Part shown: positions 1-12,839 of the stretch, one piece after another
How positions within the stretch are numbered: the stretch's first letter is position 1
Layout of the letters: each line of letters starts with the position of its first letter
The notes under the pieces: model-generated
Told to the model about the DNA's origin: nothing
Databases searched by the model: none
What the model saw: only the letters and a program-made list of their open reading frames with translations
Assembly (NCBI RefSeq): GCF_000315425.1
Contig: NZ_JH992926.1
Span: forward strand, 501,024-565,023
Source of the DNA: Massilia timonae CCUG 45783
GTDB taxonomy: Bacteria; Pseudomonadota; Gammaproteobacteria; Burkholderiales; Burkholderiaceae_D
Length of the DNA stretch: 64,000 nucleotides
Direction: 5' to 3'
Made by a program: the position numbers and the translations under genes

Positions 1-2
1 TC

Positions 3-50
3 GAACATCTGCCAGAAATGTTAGTAGATAAAATTACCCACCTTGAATAA
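3..50 (+). CDS. Possible C-terminal tail of a gene entering from the left edge
   Basis: One plus-strand frame is open from the window edge (first full codon at 3) to a TAA at 48-50 and reads EHLPEMLVDKITHLE. The composition looks protein-like, and the surrounding 1-110 is visibly AT-richer than the rest of the window. Fifteen codons are too few to identify anything, and chance is a real alternative. The stretch 51-114 holds no gene that I can support. Confidence 0.25.
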   Translation, partial: EHLPEMLVDKITHLE

Positions 51-114
51 GCCCCAGAATGCCAAATTCCCGTGAGTTCCGGAATTGGAAATGAGAAAGT
101 AAGCGGACCAAATA

Positions 115-138
115 AAAACGCCTCCGAAGAGGCGTTTT
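115..138 (-). terminator. Intrinsic terminator of purL
   Basis: A 10-bp perfect stem (115-124 with 129-138) encloses a four-base loop that reads TTCG on the minus strand, an exceptionally stable tetraloop. In the purL direction it continues into a T-rich run (about 118 down to 112). It begins 19 bp beyond the purL stop codon. Confidence 0.8.
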
Positions 139-156
139 CCATATCAGTTAAACCGA

Positions 157-4176
<4,020 letters not shown>

Positions 4177-4229
4177 GGCTTGGACAGTCGTTGATGCAGC
4201 GTGGCTGCTAGGGTGGAAGATAGCCCGCT

Positions 4230-4235
4230 ATTATA
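4230..4235 (-). promoter_or_regulatory. Candidate -10 box of purL
   Basis: The minus strand reads a perfect TATAAT here, about 54 bp upstream of the purL start. No good -35 hexamer lies 16-18 bp upstream, where the bases are GC-rich, so the site may depend on an activator or may be fortuitous. No PurR-like operator was recognised. Confidence 0.4.
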
Positions 4236-4308
4236 CAGTGTTGCACTATGGTCGGGCCCTCGGCCGACTGACAATATGGCGCTGCAGTTTCCTTGATCGG
4301 ATTGAAAC

Positions 4309-4337
4309 TTGCCGGTATCTTTACGGTAGACAATATT
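4309..4337 (+). promoter_or_regulatory. Candidate sigma70 promoter of the receiver-TPR gene
   Basis: TTGCCG (4309-4314) and AATATT (4332-4337) are separated by 17 bp, each matching four of six consensus positions. The pair lies 50 bp upstream of the chosen start at 4388, in the divergent purL intergenic region. Confidence 0.3.
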
Positions 4338-4387
4338 TAAACGCGCCCCCTTCCGCGTGGCGCCGGATGACCTGGACGAGAGCGACG

Positions 4388-6019
4388 ATGCAAGAGAATG
4401 GAAACCTGGCGGTGCTGGTGGTCGACCCGAACCCGGGAATGCGCACAAGCCTGCAGAACATGCTGAACCTGGCGGGCATCAACAAGGTCGAGTATGCGAT
4501 CAACGCCAACACGGCCATCCGCCAGCTGCAGCGGCGCGCCTACGACGTCATCCTGTGCGAGTACGACCTGGCCGGCGGCAGCGGCGAAGGCCAGGACGGC
4601 CAGCAGTTGCTGGAAGACCTGCGCCACCACCACCTGATCTCGGCGTCGACGATCTTCATCATGCTCACCTCCGAGGGCGTCCACGACAAGGTGGTGAGCG
4701 CGGCCGAACTGACGCCGACCGACTACGTCCTCAAGCCCTTCACGGTGGAGATGCTGAGCGGGCGCATCAAGCGCGCACTGGAGCGCCGCGCCGCCCTGCT
4801 CCCGGCCTGGCAGCTGGCGGCCCAGGGCAAGCCGCGCGAAGCGATCGCCGCCTGCCGCGACGGCGCTGGCGCCCAACCGCGCTACGGCGCCGACTTTGCC
4901 CGCATCCGCGCCGAATTGCACACGAGCCTGAACGAGCACCACGAGGCCGCCGCCGTCTACCGCGAGGTGCTGGCCGAGCGTCCTCTCGGCTGGGCGGCAT
5001 TGGGCATGGCGCGCACCCTGTTCGCGCTCGACCAGGTGGACGACGCCCGCACCATCCTCGAAGAACTGCTGGCCGCCAATCCGCGCCTGATGGCCGGCTA
5101 CGACCTGCTGGCGCGCTGCCTGGAGGCGAGCCACGAGCCGGAGCTGGCCAAGAAGGTGCTCGAAGACGCGGTGGCGATCTCGCCGCACGTGGTGCGGCGC
5201 CTGCGCAAGCTCGGCGAAGTAGCGCTCGCGGCGGGCGACGTCGATGGCGCCGAAAAATCGTTCCGCCAGGTGGTGACCAAGGCCCGCTATTCGGAGTTTC
5301 GCAATCCCGAAGACCACGTCAACCTGGTCAAGGCGCTGGTCACGCGCGACGACCTGCTCGGCGCGACCGGCGTGGTGCGCGACCTGGAGCGCTCGATGCG
5401 CGGCAACCCGGCGGCGGACGCCTGCCGCGCCTATGCCAACTCGCTCGTGCTCGACAAGAGCGGCAACGCCGGCGCCGCGATCGCCGAGCTGCAGGCGGCG
5501 GTGACGGCGGTGCGCGCCGGCGGCGCGACCTCGCCCGGCCTGCGCATGGACCTGGCCAAGGCGTGCCTGGATCACCAGCTGGACGAGCAGGCCTCGAACG
5601 TCATGCTGACGGTGATGAACGAGTCGAACAGCGGCGTCTCGGTCGACCAGGCGATGCACGTGTTCGTCAATGCCGGCCGCACCGACATGGTCGAGGGCAT
5701 GGGCCAGCAACTGCGGGCGCAGGCGCAGATCCTGCTCGGCGTGGCCGACGAGAAGCGCAATATGGGCGACGTGCGCGGCGCGGTGCAGACCCTGCTCGAG
5801 GCGCTGCACATCGCGCCGCACAATCTGCAGGTGATGGTGGCCACCGCCGGCGGCATCCTGCGCCAGGTGAACGAGCTGGGGTGGGATCACCCGCTGGGCG
5901 ACACGGCGGCCCAGCTGCTGGAAGGGATTCGGGCGCAGGATGCGCAACATCCAAGGTTGGTGGCGTTGAGCGATGAGTATCAGGCGGCGCGCAGGAAGTA
6001 TGGTATTGCCACTGTCTAG
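4388..6019 (+). CDS. Receiver-domain protein with C-terminal TPR repeats (degenerate phosphoacceptor)
   Basis: This is a 543-residue cytoplasmic protein. Residues 1-130 form a CheY-like receiver domain (LAVLVVDPNPGMRTSL at the start, DYVLKPF at the end), and the remaining ~400 residues are helical TPR-type repeats with no DNA-binding or enzymatic output. Conserved receiver residues D13, T94 and K116 are present. However, the position of the phosphorylatable Asp in ILCEYDL appears to be Glu (E58), a natural phosphomimic, so signalling may not depend on phosphorylation. I recall similar CEYDL sequences in related Pseudomonas and Burkholderiales proteins, so this may be a family trait. The frame is open upstream to 4154, but the upstream part reads like non-coding sequence. 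I chose ATG 4388; ATG 4367 is an alternative. No partner kinase is nearby. Confidence 0.85.
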   Translation: MQENGNLAVLVVDPNPGMRTSLQNMLNLAGINKVEYAINANTAIRQLQRRAYDVILCEYDLAGGSGEGQDGQQLLEDLRHHHLISASTIFIMLTSEGVHDKVVSAAELTPTDYVLKPFTVEMLSGRIKRALERRAALLPAWQLAAQGKPREAIAACRDGAGAQPRYGADFARIRAELHTSLNEHHEAAAVYREVLAERPLGWAALGMARTLFALDQVDDARTILEELLAANPRLMAGYDLLARCLEASHEPELAKKVLEDAVAISPHVVRRLRKLGEVALAAGDVDGAEKSFRQVVTKARYSEFRNPEDHVNLVKALVTRDDLLGATGVVRDLERSMRGNPAADACRAYANSLVLDKSGNAGAAIAELQAAVTAVRAGGATSPGLRMDLAKACLDHQLDEQASNVMLTVMNESNSGVSVDQAMHVFVNAGRTDMVEGMGQQLRAQAQILLGVADEKRNMGDVRGAVQTLLEALHIAPHNLQVMVATAGGILRQVNELGWDHPLGDTAAQLLEGIRAQDAQHPRLVALSDEYQAARRKYGIATV

Positions 6020-6025
6020 ATCACG

Positions 6026-6337
6026 TCACGGGTCGGGCATGCCGCGATAACTGGATGGGACCGCCATTCCCGGCCAATGGCGGTCGTCCCTGACCAGGCC
6101 GTGACACATGCTGGTCGAGACGATCTCGCCACTGGCCAAGTCCCGGCACGCCCACATATTGCCACGGTGATTGAAGTTGTCCCAGGCAACGCCGACCACG
6201 GCGAGCGGTGCGGCAGCGCCGGGCGCCCGGGCAAGCGCATTGGGCGCAGACGGCATTTCAGGCTTCGTACTGCCACACGCACCCAACAGGCCGCATACGG
6301 CGAGCAAAGCGAATCGTGGAATTGATCGCTGCGACAT
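6026..6337 (-). CDS. Small predicted lipoprotein of unknown function
   Basis: This is a 103-residue protein with a type II signal peptide: a short basic start (MSQRSIPR), a hydrophobic stretch and the lipobox LGAC with the lipidated Cys at position 21. The mature part is short and contains WDNFNHRGNMWACRDLASGE, with Cys residues that could pair. This suggests a small folded periplasmic or outer-membrane-anchored domain. It converges with the receiver-TPR gene, only 6 bp separating the two stops. I do not recognise the family. No operon partner is seen. Confidence 0.65.
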   Translation of the reverse strand: MSQRSIPRFALLAVCGLLGACGSTKPEMPSAPNALARAPGAAAPLAVVGVAWDNFNHRGNMWACRDLASGEIVSTSMCHGLVRDDRHWPGMAVPSSYRGMPDP

Positions 6338-6500
6338 GCATTTCCTCTATGTCCGGAAGCGTTTATCGGTGCGGCTGAGTTCAAATCATCGCCTTCCCGG
6401 CCCGCCGCCCCTATCGTCGTAGCAATTCCTTACAACTCCACCGCCAACGCCCGTCCGGCAAGGGACTAGAATGAATCATCGTCCCCGATGAGGGTCTGCC

Positions 6501-6875
6501 ATGAACTTGCAGATCAAAGGCGCGGCGAAACGCCTGACTTTTTCGCTCTTGCTGGCATGCGGTCTCGGAGGCTGCGTGGCCTACGGGCCTCCGTATGCGA
6601 CCTACGATGGCGCCTACGTGCCCGCTGATGGCTACTCCAGCTATTCGGCCTACCCCTATTACGGCGCCTATCCCTACAGCAGTCCTGCCTACGCCTATCC
6701 GCCAGTCACGCTCGGCCTGGGCTTCTCGTACTACGACCGCGGCCCGCGCCACTACGGGCACGGCCATCACCACGGCAGGGGCCACTATCATGGTGGCCAC
6801 GGGTGGCGTGGCCACCATGGCGGACATGGCGGCCACCGCCACGGCGGCCACGGTCGCGGTCACCAGCGGCGCTGA
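6501..6875 (+). CDS. Tyr/Pro-rich then His/Gly-rich lipoprotein
   Basis: This is a 124-residue predicted lipoprotein with the lipobox LGGC and Cys at position 25. The mature chain has two low-complexity halves. Residues ~27-70 are rich in Tyr, Pro, Ala and Ser, and residues ~80-124 are rich in His, Gly and Arg (GHGHHHGRGHYHGGHG and similar). His/Gly tails of this kind can bind Ni, Cu or Zn, but metal binding is only an inference here. An AGGG (6490-6493) lies upstream of the ATG. The coding frame is supported by the signal peptide and the absence of stops. It converges with the 5-oxoprolinase gene 19 bp downstream. Confidence 0.7.
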   Translation: MNLQIKGAAKRLTFSLLLACGLGGCVAYGPPYATYDGAYVPADGYSSYSAYPYYGAYPYSSPAYAYPPVTLGLGFSYYDRGPRHYGHGHHHGRGHYHGGHGWRGHHGGHGGHRHGGHGRGHQRR

Positions 6876-6894
6876 GCAAACCGGGCAAATCGGA

Positions 6895-9800
6895 TCAGGC
6901 AGGTTCCCCGTACCCGCCCCCGCCCGGCGTCTCGATCACGAACACGTCGCCCACGCCCATATCGGTCTTGCCGATATGGCCCAGCTCTTCGACCTGGCCG
7001 TTGGCACGTTCGACGCGGTTGCGCCCGCGCTGGGCAGCCTCCCCGCCCGCCATCCCGAACGGCGCGTGAATCCGGTTGTTGGACAGGATCGCCGCCGTCA
7101 TCGGCTCCAGGAAGCGCACCTTGCGCACGCCGCCATTGCCGCCATGCCAGCGACCCGCTCCGCCCGATCCGTGCCGGATCTCGTAACTCTCCAGCCGCAC
7201 CGGGAAGCGGAATTCCAGGATCTCGGGATCGGTCAGACGCGAGTTGGTCATATTCGTCTGCACGACGTCGGTGCCGTCGAAGCCCTCGCCCGCGCCCGAG
7301 CCGCCCGAGATGGTCTCGTAGTACTGGTAGCGCGCGTTGCCGAAGGTGAAGTTGTTCATCGTGCCCTGCGCCGCCGCCATCACGCCCAGCGCGCCATACA
7401 GCGCGTTGGTGATGCAGGTCGAGGTCTCGACGTTCCCCGACACTACCGAGGCCGGGTAATGCGGGTTGAGCATCGAGCCGGGCGGGATGATGACCTTCAA
7501 CGGTTTCAGGCAACCGGCGTTCAGCGGAATCTCGTCGTCCACCAGCGTGCGGAACACGTACAGCACCGCCGCCATGCACACGCTCGACGGCGCATTGAAG
7601 TTGTTCGGCAGCTGGCCTGACGTGCCCGTGAAATCGACCTGCGCGCTGCGCGTGGCCTGGTCGACCCGGATCGCGACGTCGATGTGCGCGCCATTATCGA
7701 GCTCGTAGTGGAAGCTGCCGTCCTTGAGCGCCGAGATCACGCGCCGCACGGCTTCTTCCGCATTGTCCTGCACATGCCCCATGTAGGCGCGCACGACGTC
7801 CAGGCCGAAGTGCGCGACCATCTTGCGCAGCTCCTCGACGCCCTTCTGGTTCGCCGCCACCTGGGCGCGCAGGTCGGCCATGTTCTGGTCGGGATTCCGC
7901 GCCGGGTAGCGCGCACCTTGCAGCATCGCGCGCGCTTGCGTCTCGCGCAGGACGCCATCGATGCCGTCGACCAGCTTGAAATTGTTGATCAACACGCCCT
8001 CTTGCTCGATGTGATCCGAGTCGGGCGGCATCGAGCCCGGCGTGGTGCCGCCGATGTCGGCATGATGGCCGCGCGAGCCGACGTAGAACAGGATATCCTG
8101 CCCGGCTTCGTCGAACACCGGCGAGATCACCGTCACGTCGGGCAAGTGCGTGCCGCCGTTGTAGGGATCGTTGAGCACGTAGACATCGCCCGAGCGCATC
8201 CGGCCCGCGTTCTCGCGCATCACGGTCTTGATGCTCTCGCCCATCGAGCCCAGGTGCACCGGCATGTGCGGTGCGTTCGCAACCAGGTTGCCGTCGTGGT
8301 CGAAGATCGCGCAGCTGAAGTCCAGGCGCTCCTTGATGTTGACGGAATAGGCCGTGTTCTGCAGCCGCAAGCCCATCTGCTCGGCGATCGACATGAACAG
8401 GTTGTTGAAGATCTCGAGCATCACCGGATCGGCCGTGGTGCCGATCGCGCGCCGTTCCGGCAGCGCTTCCACGCGCTGCAGCACCAGGTGGTTGTAGCTG
8501 GTGACCTGCGCCTGCCAGCCCGGCTCCACGATCGTGGTCGCATTGTCTTCGGCGATGATTGCGGGGCCGCGCACCACGTGTCCCGGCTGCAGCGTGCGGC
8601 GGGCGTAGATGCCGGTGTCGTGCCACTGCGCGCCGCTGTACATGCGCACGGTTTCCTGCGGCGCCGGCGCGGCATCGGCTGTCATCGCGTTTGCCGGCTG
8701 CTCCGGCGGCGCGTCGGACTGGCCGATCGCCTCCACCGACACCGCCTCGACGATCAACGCACGCGACGGCATCAGGAACGAGTAACGGCGTTTATACGCC
8801 TGCTCGAACTGCGCCTGCATCGACGCCACGTCGTCGAACTGCACCACCAGCGCCGAATCGGTGCCCTCATACCGCAGGTGCACGCGCTCGACCAGGGCGA
8901 TGCGCCCCGGCTCCACGCCTTGATGCAGCAACTGGCCGCGCGCCGAATCGCCCAGCGCCGACAGGCGCGCCGCCAGCGCATCGAGCGCCGCATCCGACAG
9001 CTTCTCTTCCACCGCCTGCTCGCGCATCGCGGTCTGGTCGGCCAGGCCCATGCCATAGGCCGACAGCACGCCGGCCAGCGAATGGATGAAGACCGTCTTC
9101 ATGCCCAGCGCGTCCGCCACCAGGCAGGCGTGCTGGCCGCCCGCGCCGCCGAAGCTGGTCAGCGCATAGTCGGTGACGTCGTGGCCGCGCTGCACCGAGA
9201 TCTGCTTGATCGCATTGGCCATATTGCCGACCGCGATCTGGATGAAGCCTTCGGCCACCGCCTCGGGCGCCGGGCGTTCGCCGGTGGCAGCCCCGATCTG
9301 GTCGGCCATCTCGTCGAAGCGCGCACGCACCGCCTCCGCATCGAGGGCTTCGTCGCCACCCGGCCCGAACAGGCGCGGGAAGTAATTCGGCTGCACCTTG
9401 CCGAGCATGACGTTGCAGTCGGTGACCGCCAATGGCCCGCCGCGACGGTAGCTGGCCGGGCCCGGGTTGGCGCCGGCGCTGTCCGGTCCCACGCGATAGC
9501 GGCTGCCGTCGAAATGCAGGATCGAGCCGCCGCCGGCCGCCACGGTATGGATGCTCATCATCGGCGCGCGCATGCGCACGCCGGCGACCTGGGTCTCGAA
9601 CACGCGCTCGAACTCGCCCGAGAAGTGCGACACGTCGGTGGATGTGCCGCCCATGTCGAAGCCGATCACGCGCTCGAAGCCGGCCAGGCGGCTGGCGCGC
9701 ACCATGCCGACGATGCCGCCGGCCGGGCCGGACAAAATGCTGTCCTTGCCCTGGAAGGCGCGCGCATCGGTCAGGCCGCCGTTGGACTGCATGAACTGCA

Positions 9801-10497
9801 GGTTCACGCCCGGCAGCTCGCCCGCCACCTGGTCGACGTAGCGGCGCAGGATCGGCGACAGGTAGGCGTCGACCACGGTGGTGTCGCCGCGCGCGACCAG
9901 CTTCATCATCGGGCTGACCTCGTGCGAGCTTGATACCTGGGTAAAACCGATCTCGCGCGCGATGCGCGCCACTTGCGCCTCGTGCGTCGTGTGGCGGTAG
10001 CCGTGCATGAACACGATCGCCAGCGAGCGCAGGCCGGCGTCGAAGGCCTGCTGCAGGCCGGCGCGCGCGGATGCCTCGTCCAGCGGCAGCACGACGTCGC
10101 CGTGGGCGCCCATGCGTTCGTCGATCTCGATCACCTGCGCATACAGCAGCTCGGGCAGCACGATGTGGCGGTCGAACAGGCGCGGCCGGTTCTGGTAGGC
10201 GATGCGCAGCGCGTCGCGGAAGCCCCGCGTGATGGCCAGCGCCGTCGGCTCGCCCTTGCGCTCGAGCAGCGCATTGGTGGCCACCGTGGTGCCCATCTTG
10301 ACGGCTTCGACGCTGGCCGCCGGCAGCGGTTCGCCCGCCGCCACGCCCAGCAGGTGGCGGATGCCGGCCACGGCGGCGTCGCGGTACTGTTCGGGATTCT
10401 CGGACAGCAGCTTGTGCGTGACGAGTTGTCCATCCGGGCGCCGCGCCACGATGTCGGTGAAGGTGCCGCCTCGGTCGATCCAGAACTGCCAGTCCAT
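6895..10497 (-). CDS. Fused hydantoinase A/B, 5-oxoprolinase type
   Basis: This 1200-residue protein joins a HyuA-type ATPase half (residues 1 to ~680) and a HyuB-type half (~710-1200). That is the architecture of eukaryotic-type ATP-dependent 5-oxoprolinase, which opens 5-oxo-L-proline to glutamate. The ASKHA phosphate-loop motif DRGGTFTDI is at residues 7-15. A second nucleotide-site motif, IGFDMGGTSTDVS, follows, and the HyuB half begins around DPVMLEIFNNLFMSIAEQMG. I chose the ATG at 10497 because it follows an AGGAG ribosome site and leads straight into the family N-terminus; the frame is open a little further upstream. Substrate specificity between 5-oxoproline and other hydantoins cannot be fixed from sequence alone. 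It is divergent from nnr. Confidence 0.9.
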   Translation of the reverse strand: MDWQFWIDRGGTFTDIVARRPDGQLVTHKLLSENPEQYRDAAVAGIRHLLGVAAGEPLPAASVEAVKMGTTVATNALLERKGEPTALAITRGFRDALRIAYQNRPRLFDRHIVLPELLYAQVIEIDERMGAHGDVVLPLDEASARAGLQQAFDAGLRSLAIVFMHGYRHTTHEAQVARIAREIGFTQVSSSHEVSPMMKLVARGDTTVVDAYLSPILRRYVDQVAGELPGVNLQFMQSNGGLTDARAFQGKDSILSGPAGGIVGMVRASRLAGFERVIGFDMGGTSTDVSHFSGEFERVFETQVAGVRMRAPMMSIHTVAAGGGSILHFDGSRYRVGPDSAGANPGPASYRRGGPLAVTDCNVMLGKVQPNYFPRLFGPGGDEALDAEAVRARFDEMADQIGAATGERPAPEAVAEGFIQIAVGNMANAIKQISVQRGHDVTDYALTSFGGAGGQHACLVADALGMKTVFIHSLAGVLSAYGMGLADQTAMREQAVEEKLSDAALDALAARLSALGDSARGQLLHQGVEPGRIALVERVHLRYEGTDSALVVQFDDVASMQAQFEQAYKRRYSFLMPSRALIVEAVSVEAIGQSDAPPEQPANAMTADAAPAPQETVRMYSGAQWHDTGIYARRTLQPGHVVRGPAIIAEDNATTIVEPGWQAQVTSYNHLVLQRVEALPERRAIGTTADPVMLEIFNNLFMSIAEQMGLRLQNTAYSVNIKERLDFSCAIFDHDGNLVANAPHMPVHLGSMGESIKTVMRENAGRMRSGDVYVLNDPYNGGTHLPDVTVISPVFDEAGQDILFYVGSRGHHADIGGTTPGSMPPDSDHIEQEGVLINNFKLVDGIDGVLRETQARAMLQGARYPARNPDQNMADLRAQVAANQKGVEELRKMVAHFGLDVVRAYMGHVQDNAEEAVRRVISALKDGSFHYELDNGAHIDVAIRVDQATRSAQVDFTGTSGQLPNNFNAPSSVCMAAVLYVFRTLVDDEIPLNAGCLKPLKVIIPPGSMLNPHYPASVVSGNVETSTCITNALYGALGVMAAAQGTMNNFTFGNARYQYYETISGGSGAGEGFDGTDVVQTNMTNSRLTDPEILEFRFPVRLESYEIRHGSGGAGRWHGGNGGVRKVRFLEPMTAAILSNNRIHAPFGMAGGEAAQRGRNRVERANGQVEELGHIGKTDMGVGDVFVIETPGGGGYGEPA

Positions 10498-10605
10498 GCC
10501 TTGCTCCTGCTGTAACGGTGAAACGCCTATTGTAGATCGGACGGCGCGACAACGTTGGCGGAAATGCACGACAATCAAACCTGTCCCTCACGACCAGACA
10601 CGAGC

Positions 10606-12105
10606 ATGGAACGACATCTTTACACGGTCGCGCAATTGCGCGCCATCGAACAAGCAGCCTACGCCGGCCTGGCGCCGGGCACCCTGATGCAGCGCGCCGG
10701 CAAGGCTGCCGCCGACTTCGCCCTCGAGCTGCTGGGCGACCGGCGCGACCGGCCGGTACTGGTGCTGGCCGGCCCCGGCAACAATGGCGGCGACGGGCTC
10801 GAAGCCGCGGCCAATCTGGCCGAGGCCGGCGTCGACGCCACCGTCCTGCACCTGCCCGGCCGGCGCGACGCCTCGGCCGAGACGGCGGCCGCCTACGAGC
10901 GCGCGCGCGCCGGCTCGGTCGGCTGGATCGACATGCTGCCGCCCGGCGCCGAATGGGGCCTGGTGATCGACGGCCTGTTCGGCATCGGGCTGGAGCGGCC
11001 GGTCGACGGCGACTACCGCGAACTGGTGGTCGGGCTCGAGACGATCCGCTGCCCGATCCTGGCGCTCGACGTGCCGAGCGGGCTGGACGCCGACACCGGC
11101 GCCGTGATCGGCCCGGACGGCATCGCGGTGCGCGCCACCCACACGATCACCTTCCTCGCCGACAAGCCCGGGCTGCACACCGCCGATGGCCGCGACCATG
11201 CCGGCCAGGTACGGGTCGACATGCTCGGCGTCGGCGTCGATGCGCTGCCGCGCGCGACGACGCGCCTGAACGGCTTGCCGCTGTTCGCCGGCCGTTTCAC
11301 GGCGCGCCGCCACAACAGCCATAAAGGCAGCTTCGGCGACGTCGCCGTCGTCGGCGGCGCCCATGGCATGGCCGGCGCGCCGGTGCTGTCCGCGCGCGCC
11401 GCGCTGTATGCCGGCGCCGGCCGCGTCTTCGTCGCCGCGCTGGGCGCGCCGCCCGGCTACGACAGCAGCCAGCCCGAGATCATGTTCCGCGCGGCCGACG
11501 ACTTCGATTTCCTTGGCCGCACCCTGGTGATCGGCCCCGGCATGGGCGACTCGGCCAATGCGATCCGCCTGCTGGCCAAGGCCCTCGACAGCGACAGCCC
11601 GCTGGTGATCGACGCCGATGCGCTGAACCTGATCGGCGCGAGTCCCGACCTGCAATCGCGCCTGGCGCAGCGCACGGCGCCGGCGGTCTTGACGCCGCAT
11701 CCGCTCGAAGGCGCGCGCCTGCTCGGGATGACGGCGGCGGTCGTGCAATCCGACCGGCTGGAAGCGGCGCGCGAAATGGCGCTGCGCACCAATGCGACGG
11801 TGATCCTGAAGGGCTCGGGCACGGTGATCGCGCGGCCCGACGGCGAGGTGCTGGTCAACCCCACGGGCAACGCGGGCCTGGCGACGGCGGGCAGCGGCGA
11901 CGTGCTGGCGGGGATCTGCGGCGCCTTGCTGGCGCAGGGTTGGCCGGGATGGGAGGCGGCAGCCGCGGCCACCTGGGTGCATGGCGCGGCCGCCGACGCG
12001 CTGGTCGACGAAGGCGTCGGCCCGATCGGCTTGACCGCCGGCGAGCTGCCGGCGGCCGTGCGCAAGGTAGTGAACCGGCTGGGGAAGGACGCCGCCGGCG
12101 GTTGA
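10606..12105 (+). CDS. nnr: Bifunctional NAD(P)H-hydrate epimerase / ADP-dependent dehydratase
   Basis: This enzyme repairs damaged NAD(P)HX. The N-terminal YjeF_N domain epimerises R and S hydrates (GPGNNGGDG at residues 56-64). The C-terminal ribokinase-like domain (from about residue 225, HKGSFGDVAVVGG) dehydrates them at the expense of ADP, with the GSGD motif at residues 429-432 carrying the catalytic Asp. Length (499 aa) matches the fused E. coli Nnr. The frame extends to 10555, but MERHLYTVAQLRAIE at 10606 is the natural family start. The ABC ATPase gene converges on it, 5 bp away. Confidence 0.93.
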   Translation: MERHLYTVAQLRAIEQAAYAGLAPGTLMQRAGKAAADFALELLGDRRDRPVLVLAGPGNNGGDGLEAAANLAEAGVDATVLHLPGRRDASAETAAAYERARAGSVGWIDMLPPGAEWGLVIDGLFGIGLERPVDGDYRELVVGLETIRCPILALDVPSGLDADTGAVIGPDGIAVRATHTITFLADKPGLHTADGRDHAGQVRVDMLGVGVDALPRATTRLNGLPLFAGRFTARRHNSHKGSFGDVAVVGGAHGMAGAPVLSARAALYAGAGRVFVAALGAPPGYDSSQPEIMFRAADDFDFLGRTLVIGPGMGDSANAIRLLAKALDSDSPLVIDADALNLIGASPDLQSRLAQRTAPAVLTPHPLEGARLLGMTAAVVQSDRLEAAREMALRTNATVILKGSGTVIARPDGEVLVNPTGNAGLATAGSGDVLAGICGALLAQGWPGWEAAAAATWVHGAAADALVDEGVGPIGLTAGELPAAVRKVVNRLGKDAAGG

Positions 12106-12110
12106 CGGTG

Positions 12111-12839
12111 TTATTCGACCAGGCGGCCGGCCGCGATGGTGATGGTCCGGCCGCAACGCGCCGCCATGCCCGGATCGTGGGTCACCAGCACCAGGGTCGA
12201 GCCGCGTTCGCGATTGAGCTCGAACATCAGCTGGATGACGGATTCGCCGGTGGCGGCGTCGAGGCTGCCGGTCGGTTCGTCGGCGAACAGCAGCGGCGGC
12301 TCGGTGACGAAGGCGCGCGCCAGCGCGACGCGCTGCTGCTCGCCGCCGGAGAGGAACTTGGGATAGTGCTTCAGGCGGCTCGACAGGCCGACGCGGCCCA
12401 GCATCTCGGTCGCCTTCTCGCGCGCCCCGGCGTCGCCGCGCAGTTCGAGCGGCAGCATCACGTTTTCGAGCGCGGTCAGGTGGGCCAGCAGCTGGAACGA
12501 CTGGAACACGAAGCCCAGCTTGGCCTTGCGAAAGGCGGCGCGGCCGTCCTCGTCGAGGGCGAAGATATCGGTGCCATCGAGCAGCACGGTGCCGGAGGAC
12601 GGCGTGTCGAGGCCGGCCAGCAGGCCGAGCAGGGTCGACTTGCCGGAGCCGGATGCGCCGACGAGCGCGAGCGTCTCGGCCGGTTGCACGGTAAAATCGA
12701 CGTTTTGCAGGATGGTGAGCTCGCCGCTGGCGTCGGCCACCTTCTTCGACAAACCGCTTACCTGGATCGCGGGCGGACGGCCTGCATGAACGCCGGCGTC
12801 GCTGACGCCGTTTTTGAATGCCTCGGGATGATCACGCAT
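12111..12839 (-). CDS. ABC transporter ATP-binding protein, YbbA/LolD-like
   Basis: This is a 242-residue ATPase of the MacB/LolD/YbbA group. Visible motifs are Walker A GASGSGKST (61-69), Q-loop FVFQSFQL, signature LSGGEQQRVALARAF, Walker B LLFADEPTGSLD and the switch His in VTHD. In E. coli the equivalent gene ybbA is beside tesA with the permease ybbP; here tesA is adjacent but no permease gene is in the window. The start ATG at 12839 overlaps the divergent tesA start codon by two bases, so both genes must be expressed from promoters inside each other. A later non-ATG start cannot be excluded. Confidence 0.85.
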   Translation of the reverse strand: MRDHPEAFKNGVSDAGVHAGRPPAIQVSGLSKKVADASGELTILQNVDFTVQPAETLALVGASGSGKSTLLGLLAGLDTPSSGTVLLDGTDIFALDEDGRAAFRKAKLGFVFQSFQLLAHLTALENVMLPLELRGDAGAREKATEMLGRVGLSSRLKHYPKFLSGGEQQRVALARAFVTEPPLLFADEPTGSLDAATGESVIQLMFELNRERGSTLVLVTHDPGMAARCGRTITIAAGRLVE

